Origin: Spirochaetia bacterium
GTDB lineage: Bacteria > Spirochaetota > Leptospiria > Leptospirales > Leptonemataceae
Direction of reading: 5' to 3'
Length of the DNA stretch: 64,000 nt
Assembly: GCA_009885105.1 (NCBI GenBank)
Contig: VFLI01000063.1
Span: 22,952-86,951 of the forward strand
In this document: positions 17,400 through 25,154 of the stretch, one piece after another
How positions within the stretch are numbered: the first letter of the stretch is position 1
How the letters are laid out: each line of letters opens with the position of its first letter
Made by a program: the position numbers and the translations under genes
Notes under the pieces: model-generated
Database searches by the model: none
The model's input: only the letters and a program-made list of their open reading frames with translations
What the model was told of the DNA's origin: nothing

Positions 17400-18407
17400 A
17401 TGACAAATCCAACTCTAACAAAAAAAGACTTCGTTTCCGACCAGGAAGTGCGCTGGTGTCCGGGCTGCGGAGATTACGCAATTCTTGCCGCCATACAGAA
17501 AACAATGCCGGAGCTTGGAATTCCCCGTGAAAATATCGTATTTGTTTCCGGAATCGGCTGCTCATCACGCTTTCCGTATTACATGAACACCTTCGGCTTT
17601 CATACGATTCACGGCAGAGCCCCCACAATCGCCACCGGTCTGAAAATTGCCCGGCCGGAGCTTTCCGTCTGGGTCGTGACGGGAGACGGCGACGGTTTGA
17701 GCATCGGCGGCAATCATCTGATCCATGCCATGAGGCGAAATATCGACCTGAATATTCTTCTGTTCAACAATGAAATCTACGGTCTGACCAAGGGACAGTA
17801 TTCTCCAACCAGTGCGCGGGGAACCATATCTAAATCGACTCCATACGGCTCTCTGGAAACTCCGTTCCGGCCTCTCTCCGTGGCGATTGCCAGCGAGGCC
17901 ACCTTTGTGGCCCGGGCGAACGATAAAAATATGAAGCTCATGTCCGATGTGCTCAGGCGAGCCGCCGAGCACCGGGGAATATCTTTTGTTGAAATTTTCC
18001 AGAACTGCGTCATTTTCAATGATGACGTGTTCGAATCGACGATCGGCAAAGACGTTAAAGACGACAACACTCTTGTCCTGGAGCACGGAAAACCTCTGCT
18101 TTTCGGCAAAAATCAGGAAAAAGGCATACGCATTCTGGGCATGAAACCGGAAGTCGTCAACGTCGCCGATGTAGGCCTTGAGAATATTTACGTGCACGAT
18201 GAAACGCTCGACAATCCCGCCGCCGCATATCTGCTCAGCCGATTCGACAATCCTGAATTTCCAGTGCCGATGGGCGTATTCCGATCCATTTCCAGGCCGG
18301 TGTACGAAGAAGAAATCGAAAGACAGAACAAAGAAATAACCGAGAAAAAATCTCCTGGAACTCTGGAGAAGCTTCTGCACTCCGGAGACATCTGGGAAAT
18401 CCGATAA
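17400..18407 (+). CDS. korB: 2-oxoacid:ferredoxin oxidoreductase beta subunit (KorB)
   Basis: 335 residues. [4Fe-4S] ligands C20 and C23 (WCPGCGD) and C54 (GIGCSSR), and the TPP/Mg motif GDGDGLSIGGNH (95-106) continuing to NNEIYGLTKGQYSPTS, define the beta subunit that carries thiamine diphosphate and the cluster. The charged C-terminal tail (YEEEIERQNKEITEKK) is longer than usual. Works with KorA directly upstream. Confidence 0.93.
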   Translation: MTNPTLTKKDFVSDQEVRWCPGCGDYAILAAIQKTMPELGIPRENIVFVSGIGCSSRFPYYMNTFGFHTIHGRAPTIATGLKIARPELSVWVVTGDGDGLSIGGNHLIHAMRRNIDLNILLFNNEIYGLTKGQYSPTSARGTISKSTPYGSLETPFRPLSVAIASEATFVARANDKNMKLMSDVLRRAAEHRGISFVEIFQNCVIFNDDVFESTIGKDVKDDNTLVLEHGKPLLFGKNQEKGIRILGMKPEVVNVADVGLENIYVHDETLDNPAAAYLLSRFDNPEFPVPMGVFRSISRPVYEEEIERQNKEITEKKSPGTLEKLLHSGDIWEIR

Positions 18408-18439
18408 GGATATTTGGCGCCGAAGGCGCTGTGGGAAGA

Positions 18440-18500
18440 TTTGCCACGAAATTTCACAAAAGATCACGAAAAGGGAATTCAATCACGCGGACGCCAGCAA
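18440..18500. repeat. TTTCGTG-type dispersed repeat remnant
   Basis: TGCCACGAAATTTCACAAAAGATCACGAAAAGG followed by ATCACGCGGACGC. The CACGAAA words in this orientation mirror the TTTCGTGCCCTTTCGTG segment inside the repeat at 31903-32076, so it looks like a degraded relative. Confidence 0.5.
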
Positions 18501-18612
18501 CCCTCACTCAGTGACTCCGCGGCCAAAATTTTTTAGCTTGCCAGCTCCGCAAAAAAATACCCGGGAAAAAATTTTTTTGTATACAGATGTGAAGCCGCCT
18601 GGTAAATGGGGG

Positions 18613-18655
18613 GCAATCATTTGTTTCGTACTGATGAAACAAATTTTAAGATTGC
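18613..18655 (+). promoter_or_regulatory. 5'-UTR hairpin immediately before the speD ribosome site
   Basis: A two-part stem: GCAATC (18613-18618) pairs with GATTGC (18650-18655), and ATTTGTTTC (18619-18627) pairs with GAAACAAAT (18636-18644). The loop is GTACTGAT and there is a one-sided TTTAA bulge. The stem ends exactly at the Shine-Dalgarno GGAGGG (18656-18661). All 15 pairs are Watson-Crick. It is well placed to control translation of SpeD, for example by protein or metabolite binding. It does not match a riboswitch class I know. Confidence 0.65.
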
Positions 18656-18668
18656 GGAGGGACAATTG

Positions 18669-19109
18669 ATGGAAGATCCACTCGGTGAACATTACATAAT
18701 CGAGTTATATAACTGCAAGAATGCTATTCTTGACAATCTGACGAAGATAAAAGCGACTTTGCTGGAAGCAGCCAGACAGGCTGGAGCAACTATTATTGAT
18801 GAAAGGTTTCATCAATTCAGCCCGCAGGGAGTTTCTGGAGTCATCGTCATAGCGGAATCCCACCTCAGTATTCACACCTGGCCTGAACTTGGATATGCGG
18901 CTCTGGACCTTTTTACCTGCAGCCACGATATGCAAATACACAAAGCAATAGACTTGCTTCGTGAAGTATTTGAACCCGAGGACTTAGATGTTCGATATGT
19001 CGCACGCGGCATACTGGACCCGGCGAGACGAAAAAAGCAGGCTTTTCCAGGAGTTCGTAAGATCAAAACCCGGAAAGCTGTAACGAATCGCTGGCAGGTA
19101 GCAATATAA
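18669..19109 (+). CDS. speD: S-adenosylmethionine decarboxylase proenzyme
   Basis: 146 residues from ATG 18669, preceded by GGAGGG at -8; a longer frame from 18606 would translate the 5' hairpin and has no ribosome site. The bacterial (SpeH-like) class is identified by ESHLSIHTWPE with self-cleavage at E63-S64, giving the pyruvoyl group on S64, plus H69 and C84 (DLFTC). Product: decarboxylated SAM for spermidine. The family is usually 115-135 residues; a basic C-terminal tail (RRKKQAFPGVRKIKTRK) is extra. No spermidine synthase is adjacent. Confidence 0.92.
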   Translation: MEDPLGEHYIIELYNCKNAILDNLTKIKATLLEAARQAGATIIDERFHQFSPQGVSGVIVIAESHLSIHTWPELGYAALDLFTCSHDMQIHKAIDLLREVFEPEDLDVRYVARGILDPARRKKQAFPGVRKIKTRKAVTNRWQVAI

Positions 19110-19220
19110 TGTGACATGAGTTGACATGATGAAAAAAAAGACACAAAAATTCTTGCCGGTGCGGCCGTATTCAATGAGACATAATACGGCGGCCGGCGTT
19201 CATCACAGCTTCTGAATGCT

Positions 19221-19727
19221 ATGAGAGGCACGAAACAGTCATATCTCGACCCGCGGGTGGAGTTGCGCGTCAAAAGTCTGGCCGGGAAAGGCATATTCGC
19301 CTCCGCGCCGATAAAAAAGGACGACCTCGTCTGCCTCTGGGGAGGAAAAATCTATCACAAGAAGGAACTGGACTCGCTGCCGGAGGGACTCAGGCATTAT
19401 ATTTTACAGGTAGACGAATACTTGTATATCGGGCCGCCTGATCTGGCATCTGTTGACGCCGCGGAATATTTCAATCACTGTTGTGATGCCAACTGTGGAT
19501 TTTCCGGACAGACGGCGCTGGTTGCTCTGCGCGATATCGCAGCCGGAGAAGAGCTGACATTCGACTACTCCACCGCGGAAACCTACAATCAGGATTGGAC
19601 ATGCGCCTGCGGCTCGCCCCTTTGCCGGAAGAATATTCTGGGCACGGATCACAACCTGCCTGAGCTTCGCAAACAATACCGCGGATACTTCAGCATCTGG
19701 CTGGAAAAAAAACACGCTAAAGATTAG
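19221..19727 (+). CDS. SET-domain protein (putative lysine methyltransferase)
   Basis: 168 residues. The SET fold is recognisable: GKGIFASAPIKKDDLVCLWGG near 22-42, the SAM/knot motif EYFNHCCDANCGF (N85-H86), GEELTFDYS (109-117), and a post-SET zinc motif C128-A-C-x4-C135. SET proteins transfer methyl groups from SAM to lysine. Bacterial SET genes are sporadic and often thought to come from eukaryotes or to act on cellular proteins. It follows the SAM decarboxylase by 111 nt, perhaps by chance. Confidence 0.85.
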   Translation: MRGTKQSYLDPRVELRVKSLAGKGIFASAPIKKDDLVCLWGGKIYHKKELDSLPEGLRHYILQVDEYLYIGPPDLASVDAAEYFNHCCDANCGFSGQTALVALRDIAAGEELTFDYSTAETYNQDWTCACGSPLCRKNILGTDHNLPELRKQYRGYFSIWLEKKHAKD

Positions 19728-19728
19728 T

Positions 19729-19816
19729 GTCACGCAGAGAGCGCGGAGATCTCAGAGTTGGCTTTTTCGTATTTGCCCTTCCTCGCTCTGCGTCCTTTGC
19801 GCCCTCTGCGTGATAC
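19729..19816. repeat. CACGCAGAG-family palindromic repeat, copy 2
   Basis: GTCACGCAGAGAGCGC at the left end and GCGCCCTCTGCGTGA at the right form near-perfect terminal inverted repeats around an 88-bp element, lying between converging genes. It may double as a transcription boundary. Confidence 0.8.
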
Positions 19817-19824
19817 AATACAGA

Positions 19825-21153
19825 TTAAAATTCCTCTCGAAACTTAGCCGCGGCTGAAAGATATTTTTTCAGACCCGCCGCATTGACTTCCCGGGTTCTT
19901 TCGCAGAGAGATTCCCACAATTCTTTTTCCGGATCCTCTTCCGAATACACAGCCCTGTGAAGGACGACCAGAAGATCCATCGCGCGCGAAAGACCCACGT
20001 ACAGGATGCGGATCTCTTCATCCAGGTTTTCCCTTGTTCGATTTTTTTCAGGACTGCTCCATCCGCCCGTCAGATCCAGAAATACGGCCGGGAACTCCAG
20101 ACCTTTGGCTTTGTGAATCGTAGATAGACTGGCTTCTTCAAATCCTGCCTGCCGCCACATTGCCAGCCGAAAATTGCTGCGCGCCAGTATTTTTATGTCT
20201 CTGCAATTGCCTCCGGCGGCCTCGTACAGACTGAATTCGCGGCCGGGTTCAACGGTGAACGACAGAACGGGAAATCCGGGGCCCTTCCCGCGCGTCGAAC
20301 GAACACTTTTTGAAATCTGGCGGCTCGATCGCGAAATGGCATGCCTGCCAATTTTCACGATGCTGCTCAGACTCCGGTAGTTTTCCGAAAGACGAAAGAT
20401 CCGGGCCTTGAAAATATCCTTAAAACTGAAAAAAGGCCCCAGCGAGGCTCCACGAAACGAGTAAATGGCCTGCCAGTCGTCTCCAACCGCCAGTATGCTT
20501 TTCGGGCTCATAAGACGCAGAAATTCCAGCTGGAGATTGTCCGTGTCCTGAAACTCGTCGACGATAATCAGACTGTACCGGTTCTTGAGCTCCTGGATTT
20601 GAGGCGCGCTTTCGTGGAGCGCATTGACAAGGTGCCGGATCAGATCTTGAAATTCGACAAGATCGTTATCCCTCTTATATTTATGGAAACTTCGAAATAC
20701 AGACATGGCAGTGTCAGGAAACCGGCGCCGAAACTGATGGGGATTGGCTGCCAGAAGTTTGTAAGGGACCCCGCCGATTTCATCCCTTTTTTCAGAGAGC
20801 GCCGCCTGAAAGAATTTATTTTTCGCGACTTCGTCCAGTAACTGGATTTTTTTTCCTTTATAGGCGGGATGATTTCTCTTTAATTCTTTAAGACAGAAAG
20901 CATGGAATGTGGCGACAGTCACCCTGGACCTGAAAGCTTCCGGAATTCTTTCCCGCAGTTCATGGACTGCCTTACGGCTGAAACTGAGCAGGAGCACAGA
21001 TTCTTCAGGGCTCTGAAGAAGTCTGTAAAGAACATATCCCACGACGGTTCTGGTTTTGCCGCTGCCGGCGCCGGCGATTACCTGCTTATTCCTGGATGTA
21101 TCCTCTATGATACGCCTCTGCTGAGCTGAAAACGACATCAGTATTTCTTCCAT
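19825..21153 (-). CDS. Compact UvrD/Rep-like superfamily 1 helicase
   Basis: 442 residues from ATG 21151-21153, chosen because GGGAGG stands five bases upstream. Motif I GAGSGKTRT (28-36), motif II VDEFQDTD (198-205), motif III GDDWQAIYSFRGA, motif IV SENYRS, motif V STIHKAKGLEFPAVFLD and motif VI LYVGLSRA are all present. UvrD/Rep/PcrA are about 650-720 residues, so this protein lacks most of the 1B/2B insertions. Likely a 3'-5' DNA helicase or translocase in repair. Divergent from ssb across a perfect inverted repeat. Confidence 0.88.
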   Translation of the reverse strand: MEEILMSFSAQQRRIIEDTSRNKQVIAGAGSGKTRTVVGYVLYRLLQSPEESVLLLSFSRKAVHELRERIPEAFRSRVTVATFHAFCLKELKRNHPAYKGKKIQLLDEVAKNKFFQAALSEKRDEIGGVPYKLLAANPHQFRRRFPDTAMSVFRSFHKYKRDNDLVEFQDLIRHLVNALHESAPQIQELKNRYSLIIVDEFQDTDNLQLEFLRLMSPKSILAVGDDWQAIYSFRGASLGPFFSFKDIFKARIFRLSENYRSLSSIVKIGRHAISRSSRQISKSVRSTRGKGPGFPVLSFTVEPGREFSLYEAAGGNCRDIKILARSNFRLAMWRQAGFEEASLSTIHKAKGLEFPAVFLDLTGGWSSPEKNRTRENLDEEIRILYVGLSRAMDLLVVLHRAVYSEEDPEKELWESLCERTREVNAAGLKKYLSAAAKFREEF

Positions 21154-21172
21154 ACACGCCTCCCTTTCACTC

Positions 21173-21237
21173 AAAGGGTAAAAAAAATTCTATTGTTTCA
21201 CATTTTTTTCGCAACGATCGATCTTTTTTTACCCTTT
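21173..21237. promoter_or_regulatory. Inverted repeat between helicase and ssb starts
   Basis: AAAGGGTAAAAAAA (21173-21186) and TTTTTTTACCCTTT (21224-21237) are perfect 14-base inverted copies separated by 37 bp containing ACGATCGATC. They flank the divergent promoter region symmetrically, which suits a shared operator pair or a hairpin in either transcript. Confidence 0.6.
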
Positions 21238-21273
21238 AAAAGCAGACGGGCAGCTAGCCCGAGGAGAAAAACA

Positions 21274-21633
21274 ATGAATAATCTGGCTGTGGTAATTCTG
21301 GACGGCAATCTGACGCAGGATCCGGAGACAAAAAAAACACCTACCGAAAAGAATGTGACGACATTCACGATCGCTCTGAATCATGAATGGGGAAGCAAAG
21401 ATGGAAACAAAACTGTTTCCTTCATTCCGGTGGAAACCTGGGAGAAACTGGCTGAAAACTGCTCGGCGTATCTCAAGAAAGGCAGCCGTGTGACTATCAG
21501 CGGTGATCTCAGACAGGACCGCTGGAAAGACTCGGAAGGAAAAACTCACAGCCGCGTAAAAGTGATTGCGCGGACTGTGCGGTTTGACTCCACAAAAAAC
21601 AAAAAAAGCGCCGAAGCGGAAGCTGCGGCATAA
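21274..21633 (+). CDS. ssb: Single-stranded DNA-binding protein, short, no acidic tail
   Basis: 119 residues from ATG 21274 (GAGGAGA upstream). The OB-fold SSB pattern is clear: NLAVVILDGNLTQDPETKKT, TTFTIALN, FIPVETWEKLAENCSAYLKKGSRVTISGDLRQDRW. It ends in KKSAEAEAAA instead of the acidic DDDIPF-like tip through which SSB normally recruits repair proteins. It is either a lineage variant or a second SSB. A terminator follows, partly inside the converging radical SAM gene. Confidence 0.9.
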   Translation: MNNLAVVILDGNLTQDPETKKTPTEKNVTTFTIALNHEWGSKDGNKTVSFIPVETWEKLAENCSAYLKKGSRVTISGDLRQDRWKDSEGKTHSRVKVIARTVRFDSTKNKKSAEAEAAA

Positions 21634-21671
21634 CCGGGGAAAATAAATTTACCGATTTTGATATCCCGAAT

Positions 21672-24251
21672 TTAAGACCGCGGCTCTGCCGCGGTCTTTT
21701 TCATTTTTGTGATTCTCACCCGGGAATTCCAGACTTCCACAGGAAGATTCAGAATCCTTGTCATAAGTTCCGCCATAGAAAGAGCTCCGGTTTCCGGATC
21801 GTCAATTGAAAAGTATACATTTTTTCCGTTGAGCGACAAATCTAACAGAGCCGAGCGGACTTTTTTCTGCACTTCACGGATATTTTCCGCTCCTCTGTGC
21901 CGGTTCTTTTTCTTTCTGTCTTTCTTTATGAATGATATTGTTTCAGGAGATTTATCCAGGTTCCGGAATGCTTCTTCAGCATCGGCCTCATCCGTGAAAT
22001 TCAGGCAGTAGTTTTTCGACTCATCCTGAATTTTGCGGGGCACGGAAGGCAGCAGTTTCAGATTTTTCAGCATGAGGCCGTCCGGAAGATTTTCCGATAG
22101 CGATTGCGCAGAAACATCGGTGTCAATATCCTGATAGAGCTCTACATAAAGAGTTTCTGACTCCGAGTGAAAAAAAAGCGGAAGTGAATCGGTAAAATGA
22201 AAAATTTCATGTTTGTTAAAACCGCGCGAAAAAGTCATCGGCAGACCGGCGCGGCGGGAGGCTTTGCGGATTACATTCGCCGTGTCCAGATGGCTGACAT
22301 AAATGAAGGACCCGGATTTTGAGTATTCAATCAGAAGAACGCATTTTCTTTCAAATTTTTCCGGGGGGATGAGAACCGGTTTGAGCAGCTCTGCGGGGAA
22401 ATTGGATTCAACCAGCGCCTGTTTGTGAGGGGGATGCATGTTTTCTTCTGTTACGGCTTCGTATCGTCTGTAATCCTTCTCAAGTTTTTCTCTGGAGAAG
22501 CCCTCAACAATGTGCTCCCAGGGAGTGTCGGACAGGCCTTCCCGTTTATCCATCCACTGATGCAGAAGATTTTCCGGTATCCGGGCGATGATATCCTGCC
22601 AGATATCTTTGCGAAACTGGTCGTCCCATGAGTCAAACCTGGCGCCGGCCTCGAAAGCCTGGAGAATGTAAGGCGAAATCCTGGTGTCGCTACGGGAGAG
22701 GAGCCCTTCCACATAACCCATCCAGGGATCCGGCGACTTGATATGAACTCTTCTGGTGTGAAGACTGCTCTTGATTCGCCGAAGCGCATCGAGAAAATAT
22801 TCCGGAGTCTGCTGTTTCTCCCACTGAAAAGTGGTGAACGGCTTTGGAACAAAGAGAGAGACCGTCACATTGATATTTTTTCTCTGACCGCTCTGCCGGG
22901 CAAGTTCGCCCAGAGCGTTCAGGGCCCGGATGAGATCGTCCACCTCACGGCCCTCCGGATCGGGCAGGCCGGTCATAAAATAAACTTTTACGAGGTCCCA
23001 GCCTCGGGAGAATATTTCTTTTATCAGATAATGCAGATTTTCCTCGGACGATTTCTTGAAAATCCGCTCTCTCATTATTTCGCTGCCCGCTTCAAGCGCA
23101 AACGTCACGCTGCTCCGCCGGATTCCGGATGTCATTTCCAGAACGGGAATTGTTTTCACCTGTACGCGCAGACTCGGCAACGAAAGCGATATCCCCTGAG
23201 GTCCGTATTTATTTGCCATTTCAACGACCAGCTCTTCCAGCCAGGGGTAATCCGCGATTGACAGGGAATGCAGGGAAATCGAGTCGCTTCCTGTTTTCCT
23301 CAGCATCTTTTCCGCAGCCTGGACCAGAGTGTCAACTTCCGCATGACGAAGCGGCCTTTTCCAAAAACCCGCATGACAGAACCGGCAGCTCTGCGCGCAG
23401 CCGCGGTTTACCTCAACAACAAGCCTGTCCTGTGTGATGTCGATGCTCGGCAGGACGATATTGTCAAGAACGGCAAAAGCGCCCGCTCTGTAAGTTCTCT
23501 TCTGGACGGTGCGGCCGCTGTACTGCATGACGCCGGAGCTCGTCTCATGAACTTTATAAAACTCCGGCAGAACCAGCCCTTCGACTTTCTGCAATTCGCA
23601 TAAAATTTCCAGCCGTGTCCGGCCTGACTCTTTTCCGGCGGCGATTGTCTCCAGAATCTCAAGGATTGCGTCTTCGCCGTCGCCCATAAAAATGGCGTCC
23701 ATAAAATCAAAAAGCGGCAATGGATTGGAGACAGCTGTCCCGCCGGTAATAATGAATGGATCGCAGGCCCTTCTCTCTTTACGCAGGAGAGGAATGCCGG
23801 CAAGCTGCAGAGCATACAGAAGATTCGTGTAGTGAAGTTCGTGCGCGGTGTTGAATCCCCATAGATCAAAAGATCCAGCGGGAAGAAATCGGTCCAGTGA
23901 GTACAGCGGAATCCCGGCGCCCCTCAATGCCTGGGCGAAATCAGGCCAGGGCAGAAAAGCGCGGTCCGCAAGAAAATCTTCCCGGCGGTTCACGCAGTCG
24001 TATAGAATTTTCAGACCCTGATTGGACATGCCCAGTTCATATGTATCCGGATAACTGAAGAGCGCCCGGGCCCGCACCGATTCTGGATTTTTTTTTGCCG
24101 CAATGCCAAATTCACCGCCGACATACCGCCCCGGTTTCTCCACTTTCTGAAGAAGAGGGACGATTGCTTCGCGATCGACGAGGCGCAAAACTGGCGAAAA
24201 TGGGATTCTAAGGCCTGTTTCTTTTTTTGAAATGACATTGGATAAATTCAT
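21672..24251 (-). CDS. Two-domain radical SAM protein (TIGR03960-like plus DUF2344)
   Basis: 859 residues. The N-terminal part resembles a B12-binding-like domain (residues about 60-200, with GMSNQGLKILY and FIITGGTAVSNPLPL). A radical SAM core follows, with C285-x3-C289-x2-C292 (NRGCAQSCRFC). After residue about 640 comes a DUF2344/TIGR03936 domain (YVSHLDTANVIRKASRRAGLP, FSRGFNKHE). This fusion is widespread in bacteria, often near ribonuclease G genes, and its reaction is unresolved; a tRNA- or rRNA-linked role is often suggested. Here the neighbours are ssb and upp. Confidence 0.88.
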   Translation of the reverse strand: MNLSNVISKKETGLRIPFSPVLRLVDREAIVPLLQKVEKPGRYVGGEFGIAAKKNPESVRARALFSYPDTYELGMSNQGLKILYDCVNRREDFLADRAFLPWPDFAQALRGAGIPLYSLDRFLPAGSFDLWGFNTAHELHYTNLLYALQLAGIPLLRKERRACDPFIITGGTAVSNPLPLFDFMDAIFMGDGEDAILEILETIAAGKESGRTRLEILCELQKVEGLVLPEFYKVHETSSGVMQYSGRTVQKRTYRAGAFAVLDNIVLPSIDITQDRLVVEVNRGCAQSCRFCHAGFWKRPLRHAEVDTLVQAAEKMLRKTGSDSISLHSLSIADYPWLEELVVEMANKYGPQGISLSLPSLRVQVKTIPVLEMTSGIRRSSVTFALEAGSEIMRERIFKKSSEENLHYLIKEIFSRGWDLVKVYFMTGLPDPEGREVDDLIRALNALGELARQSGQRKNINVTVSLFVPKPFTTFQWEKQQTPEYFLDALRRIKSSLHTRRVHIKSPDPWMGYVEGLLSRSDTRISPYILQAFEAGARFDSWDDQFRKDIWQDIIARIPENLLHQWMDKREGLSDTPWEHIVEGFSREKLEKDYRRYEAVTEENMHPPHKQALVESNFPAELLKPVLIPPEKFERKCVLLIEYSKSGSFIYVSHLDTANVIRKASRRAGLPMTFSRGFNKHEIFHFTDSLPLFFHSESETLYVELYQDIDTDVSAQSLSENLPDGLMLKNLKLLPSVPRKIQDESKNYCLNFTDEADAEEAFRNLDKSPETISFIKKDRKKKNRHRGAENIREVQKKVRSALLDLSLNGKNVYFSIDDPETGALSMAELMTRILNLPVEVWNSRVRITKMKKTAAEPRS
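21674..21702 (+). terminator. Terminator of ssb, embedded in the converging gene's last codons
   Basis: Stem AAGACCGCGG (21674-21683) / CCGCGGTCTT (21689-21698), loop CTCTG, then a T run. On the other strand the same bases encode the last residues (TAAEPRS) and stop of the radical SAM protein. Confidence 0.9.
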
Positions 24252-24287
24252 ATTTGTTTTAAACGCTTTAGTGAGTCCTCCTGGGAT

Positions 24288-24941
24288 TCACTTTGTCCCG
24301 AACATCCTGTCTCCCGCATCGCCGAGCCCCGGAAGAATATATCCGTCCTTATTCAATTCCCTGTCCAGACTGGCTGAGAAAATTTTTATATCAGGATGCG
24401 CCTGCGAAAGACGGGTAACGCCCTCCGGTGATGATATTATAGACACATACATTATTTTATTTATATTTATTTCCTTAAGTTTCTGCACTGCGGCGACGGC
24501 AGATCCCCCCGTCGCAAGCATGGGATCCAGCAGAAAAACGGTCCGTGACTGGCAGTTCCCTGGAATCTTAAAAAAATAACTTTTTGGCTCCAGAGTTTCC
24601 TCATCTCTGTACATTCCGATATGACCGACTCTGGCCCCCGGCAGAAGACACAGAAAGGCGTCCACCATGCCGAGACCGGCGCGCAGGATAGGCAGAATCG
24701 CCGGTTTTTTTCCTGTGATTACCGGAGCCATGAACTCTTCCAGCGGCGTTCTGACCATTTCAACGCCGAGTGGAAGATCGCTGGTCGCCTCATACGCCAT
24801 CAGAAGCGTGATTTCATGCACCAGTTCCTTGAATTTTTTTTTGCTCGTCGAAACATCCCGAAGCTTTGTCAGCTTGTGCTTGATCAAGGGATGATCCATT
24901 TCAAAGAAGTTGCGAAATACAGCATGCTGTTTTACAGGCAT
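24288..24941 (-). CDS. upp: Uracil phosphoribosyltransferase
   Basis: 217 residues. MDHPLIKHKLTKLRD (15-29), PILRAGLGMVDA, the PRPP loop LLDPMLATGGSA and the C-terminal YILPGLGDAGDRMFGT match Upp, which makes UMP from uracil and PRPP. ATG 24941 has AAAGGA upstream; an internal Met at residue 15 would give the usual 203-209-residue length and is the alternative start. Pyrimidine salvage; 36 nt upstream of the radical SAM gene. Confidence 0.93.
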   Translation of the reverse strand: MPVKQHAVFRNFFEMDHPLIKHKLTKLRDVSTSKKKFKELVHEITLLMAYEATSDLPLGVEMVRTPLEEFMAPVITGKKPAILPILRAGLGMVDAFLCLLPGARVGHIGMYRDEETLEPKSYFFKIPGNCQSRTVFLLDPMLATGGSAVAAVQKLKEININKIMYVSIISSPEGVTRLSQAHPDIKIFSASLDRELNKDGYILPGLGDAGDRMFGTK

Positions 24942-25010
24942 GTATCCTTTATTTCAATAGGGGTTGGAGAACACTACAAAAAAATACAGCTCTATACAAG
25001 AGATTAGCCC

Positions 25011-25033
25011 GGAGTCACAGAGAGCACGGAGGG
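25011..25033. repeat. CACGCAGAG-family fragment
   Basis: GGAGTCACAGAGAGCACGGAGG, one arm of the repeat family only. Confidence 0.5.
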
Positions 25034-25036
25034 AAG

Positions 25037-25066
25037 AAAGAAAAAAAGCCGCGGCAATCCGCAGCT
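25037..25066 (-). terminator. Terminator of the LTD/PLD operon
   Basis: Read on the minus strand: AGCTGCGG, loop ATTG, CCGCGGCT (25047-25066; one U-G pair), then a T run. It lies 88 nt after the stop of the PLD lipoprotein. Confidence 0.8.
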
Positions 25067-25079
25067 TCGCTTCTTTGAG

Positions 25080-25151
25080 CGAATGGGCGCCCGTTGAGAA
25101 CTCAAGCGGTCCGCCGCCGCCGCCAGTTCGAAAACGGCGTGCCCATTCGTG
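25080..25151. repeat. Imperfect inverted repeat just after the PLD gene
   Basis: CGAATGGGCGCCCGTT (25080-25095) and AACGGCGTGCCCATTCG (25135-25151) can pair over most of their length around a GC-rich loop (CCGCCGCCGCC). It sits between the stop codon at 25155 and the terminator, so it would form in the 3' UTR. Confidence 0.55.
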
Positions 25152-25154
25152 AAA

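Noticed and set aside
17565..18482. 305-codon minus-strand frame opposite korB
   Set aside because: Mirror of the conserved korB coding sequence; no homology-like motif.
18606..18668. Longer N-terminus for SpeD
   Set aside because: It would translate the 5' hairpin; the GGAGGG site and family alignment support the start at 18669.
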